64,000 bases of DNA, taken from contig JBBCBC010000012.1 in NCBI GenBank assembly GCA_037126765.1, positions 14,384,001 to 14,448,000 on the forward strand. Direction: 5' to 3'. How positions within the stretch are numbered: position 1 is the first letter of the stretch; each line of letters begins with the position of its first letter. This document shows positions 47,875 to 61,100 of the stretch, piece after piece. The position numbers and the translations under genes were made by a program. Below the pieces are notes generated by a model. The model was given only the letters and a program-made list of their open reading frames with translations. It was not told the origin of the DNA and did not search any database. Source of the DNA: Stenogyne calaminthoides. Its lineage: Eukaryota; Streptophyta; Magnoliopsida; Lamiales; Lamiaceae.

Positions 47875-49376
47875 TGTTGGAATTTACTTGCATGTAAAGC
47901 AGTTAGTATGCGCAGGGGAATAAACAAATTCACCAACAACGAATTTACAATTGCATAATTGAAATAAAAAAAACGTAAAGGAATTCTTACAGTGCTTCGT
48001 AAGAAATCTCCTCAACTACGGTATCCACATAATCCCCGTTAACAGATCCGCACATATTTGACAACGTTGAATCACCGTATGAATTTGCTAGGAAAATTAT
48101 ACACTAGGGATTTTATGGAGAGATTTAATTCTTGTGTGTATAATGAATTCCCAAGGACTCATATATATAGGAGAAGCCTAGCTTAAATCTTAAGTCATCT
48201 TTATTAGGAAATAAAATCCCTAATCTTACAAATCAAATCCCATAGATTTGATTTCCCTATATATAATTTCCTACAATAATATTTCATATATTATTTTGGA
48301 ATTCCTATTTAATTAAATCCAACTTAATTAAATAGTAATAATAATTAATTCCAAATATAATTATTATTAATTCTCCATAAATTAAATATTAAATCCAATT
48401 TAATATTTAATCAGCCAACTATAATCTGTAAAGGGGAATTACTTGTTGTGTGACACATATGCCCTTATATATCGAGCAATTAGTCAAACTAACGGTCTTA
48501 ATTGAACCCTAGACAATAAATCAGACATTCTCAATATATAAGGTATGTTGCGAGGTATTTGCAACAACCTGTAATATTACGTGGGCTATTATGATAATAT
48601 CCTTTCATTCGTCTATTCAAATAATTTAATCATATTTTCTCATTACTCTAATTTATCTCATTTGTCACATTTGGACACAAAGTCCAAACGTGACGTGCAT
48701 TGGCCAATGACTAACGATCCAATTAGTATGAGAAGACGAGCACTCTTTCTAATTCTACATTGAGGAATGAATTATTTTCTTGACTCAACTACCATACACA
48801 TGCATTTTGTGATGAACCTAATCCATGTCATATCTACCCATTAAGGGTGCAAGCGTCGGTCATGGTCAAAGTTCACCACTCCATACATGTTGTGCGTATT
48901 GACCTCAAGTCAGAGGAATATCACATCGCTCCCACTAACCGAGACACCCATAGACACTTAAGTGGAGTAACATCAAACGGTTTTTTGGATGGGTATACCA
49001 ATACCCTCTAAGCTTCTAAGGTATTTGTGCATCCATCATGATATACCTAGTATCTCGTAGTAAGTGAGAACTACTACACTCTCTAAGAGTATGATGCAGA
49101 TCGCACACTAATCTCAAATGCATCATCAATATCCCATTCTTGATGATCCTTGATCGGGGCTATTTGAGAATCATGCTTAAGTCATCTGAGGTCTCACATC
49201 CTCAATGACAACATTGGTTCATGGGAACACATATAAGAATAAATGCAAACAATCAAACATAATATTCAAACAAGTGTATTGTCATACATTAATATTAAAT
49301 GAATAATAATATTAAATCAAACTGAATATTATCGAGTATTATGTCCTTACAAAAGATTGTCTCTAGGACACTAACA
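47875..49376 (-). mobile_element. Solo Copia-type LTR nested in the Gypsy leader
   Basis: On the - strand it begins TGTTAGTGTCCTAGAGACA and ends AAATTCCAACA (1502 bp), with no adjacent interior, primer-binding site or polypurine tract. It separates the Gypsy primer-binding site from its gag region. A clear 5 bp target duplication is not visible; CCTG occurs close to both ends but not at the exact edges. Confidence 0.6.
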
Positions 49377-49879
49377 CTAATACCTGGTCTGGCGCAGCGA
49401 CATTCTTGCTATGATTCCAGCCCCCTTATTTGGCGTTTTCATATGATTAGCGACGTGATTCAGGCCATTCCCTGATTATGAGGGCCATCTCGTCGGGATT
49501 GGTTCGTGGTCGCTCGCCCGACACTCATGTGGGCGATGTAGTCTACTTTTGTGTCGAGCTCGTCTGGTCGGCCCTAGTCGTTGAGGATTATAGCTATGGG
49601 CGACCAAAGATACTTTAGTAATTGCTAATTAACACCTGTCGTTGTCCATGTGTCGTTAGATGGCGACATGGGGTACAACACTTGCCTTACAAAATTTTCA
49701 TGCTGTGTTGATATATTGAATGTTTATATAATTCTAATAAACTATGTTATGTCACGATTACGGTTTTGTGTTTGCATTTATATTCATGAGTATGAATTCA
49801 TAGTCTACTGCTTAGAATCACCTATTGTAAAGCTATTTATATGTTATGTGAAGATGTAACATACTTTAGAGCTATCGTA

Positions 49880-50720
49880 GATTATGGCACACCAAGGAGA
49901 TGACGTGAACCAAGTCAACCACACGACTCAAGAAGATGGGAACTAAGTCGACCACGGGGCCCTGAACTTTCAAAACAATGCCAAAATCTTAGAGCAGTTT
50001 TGTCGTTATGAGCCACCCACTTCAATGGACGGGTCGGGCCTGCCTGCGTTAAGGAATGATTTCGATCCCTTGAATGCATTTTACGTCTTGTCTGATGCAC
50101 GAACCAACAACGAGTGTCACGTGCTGAGTTTCAACTAGTAGAAGATGTCGACCATTGGTGGGAAGGCTATTGAAGATTGAGAGCGGTGGAAGAACGTGAA
50201 GCACTTACTTGGGACGAGTTCAAAGAGATAGTCATGCAGAGGTTCTTTGAATTTCAACAACGAAATCAGACCAAGAGTAATACGAGCGACAATATAGCTA
50301 GATGTCATGTTTTGCCCCACATAGTGGACACTAAATGTAAAAAAGCTAAAAAAAATCAAGAAAGGGTTGCAATCGAAAATACGATTCATACTTGAGTCAC
50401 AGGAACATGCCTTTCATCGATTTAATCAAGAGAATTGAGGAAAATTGTTATCAACCAACAAACTGAAAATATCAACTAAAGGCCAGCTCAAAATCTATGT
50501 AAAAGGAAAAGGGTGAACAAGCTCAAAACAACAACAATGACGTCAACTTAAATAAGTAAGTAAAATTCACCTCACACCAAGTAGATTTCAAGACAACATG
50601 GTTTCAAATGCTGAAATAGTGGAAAGAATCATTTGGAGAAGTGTTTTGCGGAACAAGGGGCATGTTTTAGAAGCCGACACCCGGGTCACATGGGTTCTTC
50701 ATGTCCCAACTTTGGGAATC
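49880..50720 (+). pseudogene. Gypsy gag remnant
   Basis: From about 49880 a MAHQGDD-like start leads into F-C-R-Y-E-P-P-T-S-M-D-G-S-G (about 50000). A W-D-E-F-K-E-I-V-M-Q-R-F-F block at about 50208-50250 fits the retrotransposon gag capsid domain. At about 50640-50705 is a degraded CCHC knuckle (C-F-R-S...P-G-H-M-G-S-S-C-P) in which one Cys is lost. Stops and frameshifts are common. The gag is on the same strand as the LTR at 47049, and pol is missing. Gag would form the particle; here it is dead. Confidence 0.6.
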
Positions 50721-50929
50721 ATAATTCTGCACCTTGGGGGAAAGCTCAAGTATTTTCAATGATAGGCTAGAGAAATAGAGGGCAACAAGATCTACGTACC
50801 ATGAAAGGTATGTTTTAGCTTTGTTCTAGAAAGTTCTATGCTAAGATGGACTCACTTGCTTGTATTCCACGTGTTAAGCTTCCAAATTTTGATGAAGAAA
50901 TTATTTATAGTAGGGTAGATTGTAATACC

Positions 50930-53740
50930 CGTTACACAATTTTCCATAATTGCCATTAATATTTAATTTAATTTAATTTTAATTATTAATTAAGTAATCA
51001 GCCCTAATTAATTTTTCAATCCTAACAACCATTTCAATTCAATTAACTCTCCCATGACTTTTCTGTTAAATCCTCCTAATAATCCTCAAAGGAAATGACA
51101 ATTTGAAACGACAATTTCAAACTCAATTAAAGGGTTTCTTCTCTTCTCTCATATTCTTCCTCACACAGAAGTCGGCCCTCTCCACTGTTCTATTGCAGTT
51201 TCCTTTCTCCATAGTCAACAAAAAGGTATCTTTCTCATTTTTATTTTTCCTCCATAAATACATCTATCACTATGTTTCCACTGTCTGTTGCTATCATGAA
51301 TTCTGAGGCCATACTTTTTATGTAGCTATTATATAAATAATAGTTAGTGTTGATTTGTGGGCCGAAGCAGTTAGGAACTTAGGAGCAAAAAATCTGCACA
51401 AGAGCATGCTCTTGTTAAATATTTTATTACTAAATTGAAAATTAATTTATGATTTGGGCAACTATTTGAAACTTGAACCTATTTTCTTTTGTTTCATTTA
51501 AATAAATCTTTATGATATGATTTATCAAAGGACAAATTGCAAAAAGAGGACTTAATTTTACCACTTATTGCAATTTAAGAATCAAGCTTTCGTCTTTTGC
51601 AGGGCAGGTACCAAACTATGAAATTGTTGAAAAAAAAAAAAAAAATTTGGGTAGTTTTAAAAATAAAATAAGGGTATATTTCTAATTTTGTATTTGAAGC
51701 CTTTACAACCCTAAATTAAAAAAAAAAATCATCATAACAAACACAACTAGTCATCACGACAAACACAACAAGCACAATTACACAATTCATTGGTCATTAG
51801 TCATCATGGATTCACGGCAAACACAACTCAGTTCGCTCCATACATTCTCCATCTTTGTGTTCTTCTCCTTTCCAGACGTCAGATGGATTGGAGAATACGA
51901 AGTCTCAATATTGCAGAAGGTCTCAACAATGAAATTTTAGAATTTCAAGTTGATTAAAGTGTGTGATTAATATTATTATAAAATAAGTGAAGAATAGTAC
52001 TTTTTATTGAGATCTAGGTTAGTAATGGTGATCTAGACATGGATGATCAATCTGAGATACTGCTGCAAGTAATTGTGTGCTTAGTGTGGAGTCTGTTGTT
52101 ATCTAATTAGTTTGGTTAGGATGACTCTGGTTTTGTAAATTTAGGCGAGTATATACTGCCACATAATTTTTAAGGTGTAAACTTCTTTTCTGCACTGGTC
52201 TAGAATAATACTCATACTCTTGATTGGTTGCAGTTTCATATATATAATTATTTTCCTGATAAAAAAAAATAACGGTGATATTGTATATTTTTTTCGAGCA
52301 ACAAATCATAAATGAGTGTTGGTTGTTGTATTCTTGTTTATTGTTTTCAAGTGTGTGTTCTTGTTTCAAATATAATGTGCTTAGCTCCCTTTTTCATATA
52401 CTATATTGTTTATGTTTCATATATACGCGGGGTGGAGGTTGATGTATGTTTAGAAAATAAAGCAACTAATATTTTAAGAAATTATAAATAATATTTCAAA
52501 GATTTTCAGTCAAGCTAATTTTGCCCAACAGCCTGATTGAAGTACACCAAGTTATAAATCTGTTACAGGAGAAGAAGAGACAATATTTAGAGAACCTTGA
52601 TATGTTATCCATGTTTTAATCTTGAAAAAATATTAACTTAGGTTTATTATCTTTTGTGCAGTAGTACAAGTTTCTTGAAACAAGTGAGTAGCTTGTATGT
52701 TACAAGCCTTTTGGATTCAGAAAAGTAGCTTGTACTTTATAAGCTTTTTGACTTGAACAAGTGAAGAATTTGTTCTTTTGTCTTGAACAATGTTGAGACC
52801 TTTCAATATGAATAATGACATAAATTATGATGGGGAAGTTTGTATTTTGCAAGTATGATTTTATTTTTGATGGAACTTGGTTGTCTATGTGTGCTTTTGA
52901 TTGGAGTATATTCATGTTTGGTTCTGATGAGAAATGACATTATGGTGTGATTTTTTTTTTTTTTTTTTTATGTTTGTTATTGGTGTATTGGACTAGCAAT
53001 GTTGATATAATAATATTATGCAGCAGAACCTCTTTTTATAATAATTTAAAAGTTTTATGTCAAGTGGTATATGAATTGACAGAAATACCCCTTATTTTAT
53101 TTTTAAAATTGTAATACCCGCGTTTTTTGTACTATTATTTGGCCAATATATTTCATACATTGCGTGCATTTTATATTATCTACGTGTTAATATTATTTAT
53201 ATGTTATTTGTAATTCTGCATTAATTATCATGAGTTTAAATTATTTTAAAATTTTAATAATTTATTATACTCATATGTGATTAGTAGTGAGAAAACCCTA
53301 CTTTAATTTTTTGAGTGTTGGAGAATTGGTTGGACTTGGTCCAAGTGGGGGGTTGACCGTTTAAAAGGTTGAGTATTTGAAGTGTATATCTTTGAGCTAA
53401 ATTTGGTGTGGGTTCCACCGATTGTGTTTTAATGTTTGTGAGCTCGTCGCGTAGTGGGTTGCGCAAGCTTCACAATGATATAACACGTGAGAAAACCAAT
53501 TCTCGGTGTGAATGATAAATTAGCTCAAAATAGTAAATTTGAGAAAGAATTGAATTTTTATGGGATAAGGTGCTACCTTGCATAAATAATTTTGGTCCAA
53601 TTATTTTATTTGAAAATTATTTTTCTGGAAAGTCTATTAGTTCTCATGCTTCCGGTTTTTTCTTCATTTATTATTAATCTTTGGCCTTTTGGTTGCTACC
53701 TTTATGGAGATTTAATTGAGTCTCTCCATTTGCTTGGATT
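50930..53740. other. AT-rich stretch without recognised genes
   Basis: TGTAATACCCG, a common start of plant LTRs, occurs at 50927 and 53111, but no matching ends were found. A-runs and T-runs at 51631 and 52951. No convincing coding sequence. Confidence 0.35.
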
Positions 53741-53748
53741 CTTCACTT

Positions 53749-53758
53749 CTATAAATAG
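53749..53758 (+). promoter_or_regulatory. TATA-like box, probable LTR promoter of Copia element D
   Basis: TTCTATAAATAG is followed by a pyrimidine-rich leader and, 760 bp downstream, by the gag start of element D. The LTR borders cannot be placed. Confidence 0.4.
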
Positions 53759-54517
53759 TCGGTCTCTCCCTATTGAAAAAACACACAATAGTTTCTTCTC
53801 TCGTTTTCTACTTTATTTTTTCTGCATATAGTTTTTCCAAGGGTTCTTCTTACAAAAGGTCTGAGTGAACTGTTTTTCGTTGCTTCCGAAAGCAGTGTGG
53901 TTGGACGTTGTACCTTGGGAGCTCTTTGTTCTTGTAGGCTTGAAGCATCTGAGGCGAGCAAATAGAGCTTAAGGGAAAGTGGTTAAACTATTGTCTCGTT
54001 CAACATTCAATCCAAATTCTCTTATAGTTTTTGTTTATTATTCTGCTAATTTTCAAGCGACGTATTGAAGGAAAAAATCCTTTAAAATCTATTTAATCAT
54101 TCAACACTTTTCATCAACAATCTTAAGCTCTATTTATTCCAGAAATATTAATCTAGATATTTGGTTCGGTGCGTGCATGGTAATTGTCTTGTGTTTCGTG
54201 TTTAATTTTTTTTACCGTGTGTAAAGTGCTTGCAAGGAATGAGATAATCATATACTATCAGAACTACTTATTGTTTCCTAAATTGTTTGTTTCTTTTTCC
54301 TTTGTATTTTTTTGTTGTAAAATATGGTAAACACAAAAAATCAGTTCGCGTATTTCTACAGGATTTGAGTAATGCTTTATTCATTCCTATGACGTTACCA
54401 AAACTGGGTTATTTATTTAGAAATTATTTTATAACAGTCTTGGTTTCTTTCTATGCGGTTATAATTTATCCTCCGCATACTAATCCCTTGCATTGTTTTT
54501 ATTACAATAGGGGGAAA

Positions 54518-56128
54518 ATGGCTAACAACGATAACTCATCAAATACTCTAAATGTTAGTGGTTCGGGAATTTCTCAAACTGAAAATACTGGAAATTTGGG
54601 AAATATTCCTCTTGCTGCTGCTGCTACAAACGGTACTAAGACCTTCTTGTCGTTTGGTGTACCCACCATCCCGGCTCGTCATATCCAGTTTGGCCATTTT
54701 GACAAACCAGAAAATTCAAGGGTGATTATAACTTTAAATTGTGGGAAGAAAAAGTCATGTTTTATCTTACCACTTTGAATTTAGCTCGGTTTGTCATTGA
54801 GGTAAAACCGAAGAAGATAGGAATGATCCCCAATATGTGACGGTTATTCAAGCATGGAACAATGCTTATTACTTGTGTCATGACACTATACTTATTAGCC
54901 TAGAGGATTCCCTTTACAAAATTTTTTATGAGAAAAAGATGGCTAAAGAACTTTGAGATTTTCTAGTGACGATGTTGATGCAAAGAAATTTGTGGCTGCT
55001 CAATTCCACGACTTCAGAATGGTGGATGGAAAACCTGTTCTTGAACAAGCTAAATAGCTTCAACGAATCTATCACGACTTGGCCGCGGAGGGCATGTCGA
55101 TCAATGATCCCCTACAAGTTGCGTTGATAATAGAGAAGCTACCATCTGCTTGGAATGACTTCAAGAACTATTTGAAGCATAAAAAGAAAGAAATGTCTCT
55201 TGAGGATTTGATGTTGAAGTTGCGGATTGAACAAGATGCGAGAAAAACTACTAAGAAGCCTAATTGTTCTGTTTTCAAGGTTAATGAAGTTCAAAAAGAA
55301 GTTGAAGAACCTAGACGTAGTAATAGAGCTAGAGCAGAAAAGTCATTTGGTCAAGATTTTCTGACCTACATGGTAGAAAATGACCCTTTGACTTATAAAG
55401 AAGCTATGACTTCCTAAGACTATGATCTTTGGAAAGAATCCATTGATAGTGAAATTAAATCTATTCTACAAAATCATATGTGGGAACTCGTGGATCTTCC
55501 ACCCGGTTCCAAACCTTTAGGCCATAAGTGGATCTTTAAGAAGAAGATGAAGCCTGATGGTTCAATGGACAAATACAAGGCGAAACTTGTGGTAAAAGGG
55601 TATAAACAAACTGAAGGAATATATTACTTTGACACTTATGCTCCTGTGTCAAGGAAAACATCAATCAGGTTAATCATAGCCTTTGCAGTTTTGTTTGACA
55701 TTGAAATCCATCAAATGGATGTAAAAACAACTTTCCTTAATGGAGAACTGGAAAAGAAATTTACATGGAACAACCTGAGGGATTTGTTGCTCCAGGTAAA
55801 GAAAATAAGGTGTGTAAACTAGTAAAATCCTTGTATGGATTGAAACAAGCACTTAAGCAATGGGATGAAAAGTTTGATAACACAATGCTTTCGAATGGTT
55901 TTCAAATAAACCAAAGTGACAAGTGCGTCTACGTGAAAGGAGGTAACAATGACTTCGCAATCGTATGCCTCTACGTGGACGAAATGATTATAATTGGTAA
56001 CAATGAGAACATCAAGGCCACTAAGATAATGTGGTCAAGAAACTTTGACATGAAAGACATGGGTTTTGCCGATGTGATACTTGGCATGAGAATTTCGAAG
56101 ACGTCCGATGGTTATTCACTATCTCAAT
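54518..56128 (+). pseudogene. Copia element D, gag and reverse transcriptase remnant, left part
   Basis: Gag starts at ATG 54518 (M-A-N-N-D-N-S-S) and reaches a capsid-like region through frameshifts (W-E-E-K-V-M-F-Y-L-T-T-L at about 54740). A segment at 55079-55270 ends in R-I-E-Q-D-A-R-K. Protease and most of integrase are missing: gag passes directly to the region before reverse transcriptase (about 55300). The RT part reads W-E-L-V-D-L-P-P-G, then Y-A-P-V-S-R, then Q-M-D-V-K-T-T-F-L-N-G, and after a frameshift S-L-Y-G-L-K-Q-A. The catalytic box is Y-V-D-E instead of Y-V-D-D. The sequence stops in the RT at S-L-S-Q, where element C is inserted, and resumes at 63363. Confidence 0.8.
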
Positions 56129-57035
56129 TGTTAGGGATATACATAAAAATATGCTTTTTCGTATAACAAACTAATGTCTCTTATTTACTGAATATAAATC
56201 TTTTATCACTGTTGCTTTAAATATGAATGAATGTTATTTATTTATTGCAAACCGTTCAATATTAGTACATATTGCATTGTAGTTAATGTGGTGATACCCG
56301 ATCACGGAAGATCACATTAACAGTTCCTTGTAAATAAGTACATCTTGACAACCTAGATGAAATTGAACACTCCATTGGTAGAGGTTGAAGTGCAAAGCTC
56401 AGATTGACCTATCTTGACCAAGATGCGCTAATGCATTGTGATGCGTTGAAGCGGACCTACATAGAGGATAAATTATTTCGTACTGACTTATGGGATGAAG
56501 AATTAGACCTCAATGGTTGTTAATTTATTAATATCTGTCACTTAAATAGGATTGTGTGTGATTAATATTTATTGCTTTGATCTATGCTGGGTTTAGAATC
56601 AAAGAGTGATTCTATACTTTGTATTTTGGGCAATATTATTAATTACATGACAATTGCTAAGATTTAATACAGAGAAACGCGTGCAAGGAGAGTCTTGTTT
56701 AATTTTTCCCTTGGTGGACTCAGAAGTTTTATCATACAAATCTTGCAAGTGGATTAAGTTCCACCACCGGATTACGAGCAAAGGGCTTGGGATATACTTG
56801 AGAAGACATTTAGGTTGATCCATCGTCTCAACGGTTGTCTCTTCAAGAGGTACGTTTCGAGTAAACTCCTAGATTCCTCATGTGTAGGACTTTATGTGAA
56901 ATTAATTGTACGCATATTTTGTTGTTGATTTTTGCTATTTGAATTAATAGGTTAATTCATGTTAGTAGTAATTTTTTATTTAAATTTGTATTTAAATTGC
57001 ACCAAGAATAGATTCGAGCAAAATGTTCCCCAACA
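56129..57035 (+). repeat. 5' LTR of element C, internally deleted
   Basis: It starts TGTTAGGGATATAC and ends CCCCAACA. Compared with the 3' LTR it lacks about 780 bp at position 56763, between two TCC words, including the TATA box found in the other LTR. Confidence 0.85.
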
Positions 57036-57037
57036 AA

Positions 57038-57050
57038 TGGTATCAGAGCC
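57038..57050 (+). other. Primer-binding site of element C
   Basis: TGGTATCAGAGCC, complementary to initiator Met tRNA, two bases after the LTR end. Confidence 0.9.
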
Positions 57051-57329
57051 TCGGTTTTGAGCTCTGTGATTTAAATTGTAATTTAAATTTTGTTCAATAA
57101 ATATTGAAATTGGATAGTAGAATTGCAAAAAAAAATTCGCAGTTATCCAATTGTCATGGTTATTTAATGTTTTATATATATCATGCGTATGAATGATTTT
57201 TTAATTCGACTCGTTCGAATTTGTTTATCTCATGAGAAAATCCACGAGTAGATTAGGCTATTTGTTTCCATTCAATGTAATAGAATAGTCTAAATTTTAA
57301 GTTTATTTATTTTTCTATAAAATAAATTA

Positions 57330-57860
57330 TAATCGAATCATAGACGAAGAGGGAGGACGAGGGATTGAAGGCGGATCCGGAACCGGGCGTAGGTAGCTCG
57401 TGTCGTGTGAGACGTGCCAAGGGAGGCACGCGCGCGATGCGGACGCTGCCAGATGCACGCGAGCTTGGGCACGGCTCGACCGGGGTGCGGGGTCAGACGG
57501 CTGCGTGTGCGCCGAAGTTCGAAGCCGAGTGATGGGCGAGATCGAGAGAGAGAGCGCAAGACGCAAAGACGCGAGATCTCCCGGCGAAAAGCTTAACGAG
57601 AAGTGGGCACGCACACAAAAGTGATGTATGAGGCGGGAGTGGGCACGCCACAACGCATACGCAGCCGCTTATCGAGATCCGGCTGGCGGATGCAAGATAA
57701 CGCCAGCGGCGCCAGGCGCAGATGCTCGCCGACATGGCAAAGTGATGCAGCAAAAGATCCCAAGGCCATGAAATGGGTCGAGGCGCCGAAAGCATATAGG
57801 CGTTGTGCATGTGCAGTCGGGGCGGCCGAGGGCTGTTCCATCCTTGGCGTGGCGTGGCGT
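57330..57860 (+). other. GC-rich leader of element C
   Basis: About 530 bp of very GC-rich sequence stand out in an AT-rich window, between the primer-binding site and gag. Overlapping open frames on both strands are a consequence of base composition, and none shows a domain. It probably belongs to the untranslated leader of the element RNA, where packaging signals usually lie. Confidence 0.55.
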
Positions 57861-58109
57861 GATGGAATTTTTTCGAGATGAACGAGTGGGAGAACTTCAA
57901 GACAGGGATTTTCAAGATCGAGACAAGAAAATTATTTTGAGACCTGCTTAAATGTGTCTTTGTTCGTAACTGTCCTTTGTAACTGTGTTTGTTTGTAACC
58001 TGCTTAAATGTGTTTAAAGAGACAGTTCACCCCACGTGACCTATTTAAACTATTTTGAGATGTTGGCTGATGCATGTTCATATTTTTTTGAGATTTTAAT
58101 ACGATTCAT

Positions 58110-61100
58110 GTGATCGAACTATGTGATAAATTTATGTTTAATCTGGATATTAACACAAAAATGTATGTTTATTTTCAGTTCAGCATGTCATTTTGCTTTT
58201 ACCCACTATTTAACATACTTAAAGTTAATAAAATTAAAGTAGAAAACTATATTGGTTGGAAAACACTAATTGTCTTGACCACGCAAACACATAAATTTAT
58301 CCTAAACGAATCAAAACCGGCTAAGCCCACGATTGAGACTAGTTAGGAAGATAAGAAATATCACAAGCAATAGTTAAAATTCGATGAAATGGCTAGGTGG
58401 ACCATCTTGATTTAAAAGTCAGATGTGTTGAGAACACCAACACCAGGACATGGAAACCACTGCAGCCATGTGTTAAGCCTTAAAGAATCCTTCACTCACC
58501 AAAATCGTAAAGCGAGGTAGATAGCCATGCGGGATATGTTCTCTCAGAAAAATGGCATTGAGTGGTGTCAAAAGGAAAATAAGCAAACGAAAAATGCTTA
58601 ATTGCGGTAAAAAAGGACAAAGGAGGTCAGCCTGTACTAAGCCTAAGAAGGCTGGTACATATGGTAATTCTCACACACTAGTTATTGAAACTTGTTCAGC
58701 GGCGCATGCTTCCCATTCTTGGGTAATGGATGTAGGGAACCACTAATCAAGATTGTTTCAATATTTCAAGGATTCGATAATCCGACAATTTAGTGAAAGT
58801 GGGATCACTATCACCGTGGAAATGCTACAAAAGTAGTGGTTATTGCAGTGGGAGAAGTGCACCTATCTTTTAGTGATATAATTTTAGTTTTAAGAGACGC
58901 GTTTTATGTTCCCAGTTTTAGAAAGAATTCACTTTCAGTTTCTTTTAATAAGAATGTTATCATTTCTCGAAATGATGAGTTTATCTGTTATGGGACATTG
59001 ATGAACAATCTCTATACTATTAATAGTGCACACCACACGCAAAATGCATCTTATAACACATCAACTATTTTGAATAAAAGAAAGCGTTCTTCATACATGA
59101 ACGAAAACACTTTTGTGGCATTGGTGTCTCTCTGGGTTGAACTGTTTCCAACTTGTGAATCTTGTTTAAAGGGTAAAATGACAAAGAGGACATTTGGAGC
59201 CAAGGGGAATAGAGCCACTGAAGTGTTAGAGATCATTCATACTGACGTATGTGGTCCAATATCAATCAAAGCAAGAGGGGGTTATGAGTATTTCATTACT
59301 TTTATCGATGATTACTCAAGATATGGATACATTTTTCTTATGAAGCATAAGTCCGAGACCTTTGATAAATTCAAAGTGTTCAAGGCCGAAGCAGAAAAAC
59401 ATAGGGAAAAGAGTATCAAGTTTCTACGATCTGATCGTAAAGGCGAATACCTCAATGATGATTTTCTGAACTACTTATCAGATGAAGGGATTGTGTCCCA
59501 GATGAACTGCTCTAGGTACCCCTCAACAAAATGGGATAGCAGAATGAATAAACATAACTTTTTTAGAAATGGTCAGATCAATGATGAGTTATTCGGATCT
59601 TCCCAAATCGTTTTGGGGTCATGCCTTGGAAACATCATCTTACATTCTAAACATGGTACCATCCAAATCGGTTCTTAAAACCCCAAAAGAATTGTGGATC
59701 GGGCGAAAGCCCAGTCTAAGACATATGAGAATTTGGGGGTGTTCGACATACGTGTTGGACAAGGAAGACGATAAGTTGGACCCACGTTCAGAATTAAGGT
59801 TGTTTATAGGGTACCCCGAAGGAACGAAAGAGTGTATGTTCTATGGCCCCAATGATCAAAAAGTTGTAATAAGTACACACTTTAGATTCTTGGAAGATAA
59901 CTATATGAACAACAAAAAGCCCAACATTGAGATTACCTTAGAAGAATTAAATGGGGCAAATCCAACACCAACTGTACAAGTTAATATACCAAGCGTCACA
60001 CCTACACAACCGAAACATCATCTTAGTGGGAGGGTTATTAGACAACCCAAGTGATTCTTAGGGATATGAGAGTGTTCGGACTTGATCTCAGGAGAAGAAT
60101 CAAACACATGGTCATACAACAAGGCGATCCAAGACAATGATGCAGATTCTTGGCAAACAACGATGGAAGCTGAGATGACTTCTATAGATCACAATCAAGT
60201 GTGGGAGCTAATCGAACCACCCAATGGGGTAAAATCCATTGGATGCAAGTGGGTTTACAAGAGAAAAAGAGGACCGAAAACGAGAAGATTGAGACATTCA
60301 AGGCTAGACTTGTGGCGAAAGGATATACTCAGAAAGAAGGGATCGATTATGAGAAAACTTTTTCGCCTGTAGCGATGCTTAAGTCCATCCATATTCACTT
60401 GTCGATAAATGTACATCTAGATTTTGAAATCTGGCAAATGGATGGCAAGACAGCTTTCCTAAACGGAAGTCTTGAAGAAGAAATCTATATGCGCCAACCC
60501 GAAGGCTTCATCACGAAAGGCCAAGAGCATCTCATTTGCAAGCTTAAGAAGTCCATTTACGGACTAAAGCAAGCATCCCGAGCTTAGAACCAATGTTTTG
60601 ATCAGGTTATAAAATCTTACGGTTTCTATCAAAATGAGTTCGAGAGTTGTGTATACAAAAGGTGTGTCGGAACTGCCTTGGTATTCTTAGTACTATACTT
60701 AGACGACATTCTGCTCATCAGAAATGATGTAAATGTGTTATCAGACGTAAGGGTATGGCTGTCAAATCAGTTTGATATGAAGGACTTAGGAGAAGCCGAT
60801 CACATCCTTGGGATCAAGATAACTCGAGATCGCAAGAAAATGATGATAGGCTTGTCGCAAGCTTCATACATAGATACTGTTTTGAAGCAATTCAGCATGC
60901 AGGATTCCAAGAAAGGTTTCTTACCTTTCAGACATGGAATCCATCTGTCAAAACAAATGTGTCCTAAGACACAGAACAATATAGATGACATGAGGGGAAT
61001 TCCATATGCGTCGATAGTTGGAAGCCTCATGTATGCATTGTTGTGCACGAGATCGGATATTTGCTTTGCCGTAGGAATGGTATCAAGATATCAGAGTAAC

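Noticed and set aside
47870..49385. CCTG as the target duplication of the solo LTR at 47875-49376
   Set aside because: CCTG is next to the left edge but several bases away from the right edge, so it does not fit the LTR boundaries.
50927..53121. A pair of LTRs starting TGTAATACCCG
   Set aside because: The two sites diverge within about 12 bases, and neither has a matching end, primer-binding site or partner.
57327..57915. Several overlapping open frames on both strands, up to 140 codons
   Set aside because: They lie in the GC-rich leader of Copia element C. Open frames on both strands are expected from low stop-codon frequency there, and none shows a domain.
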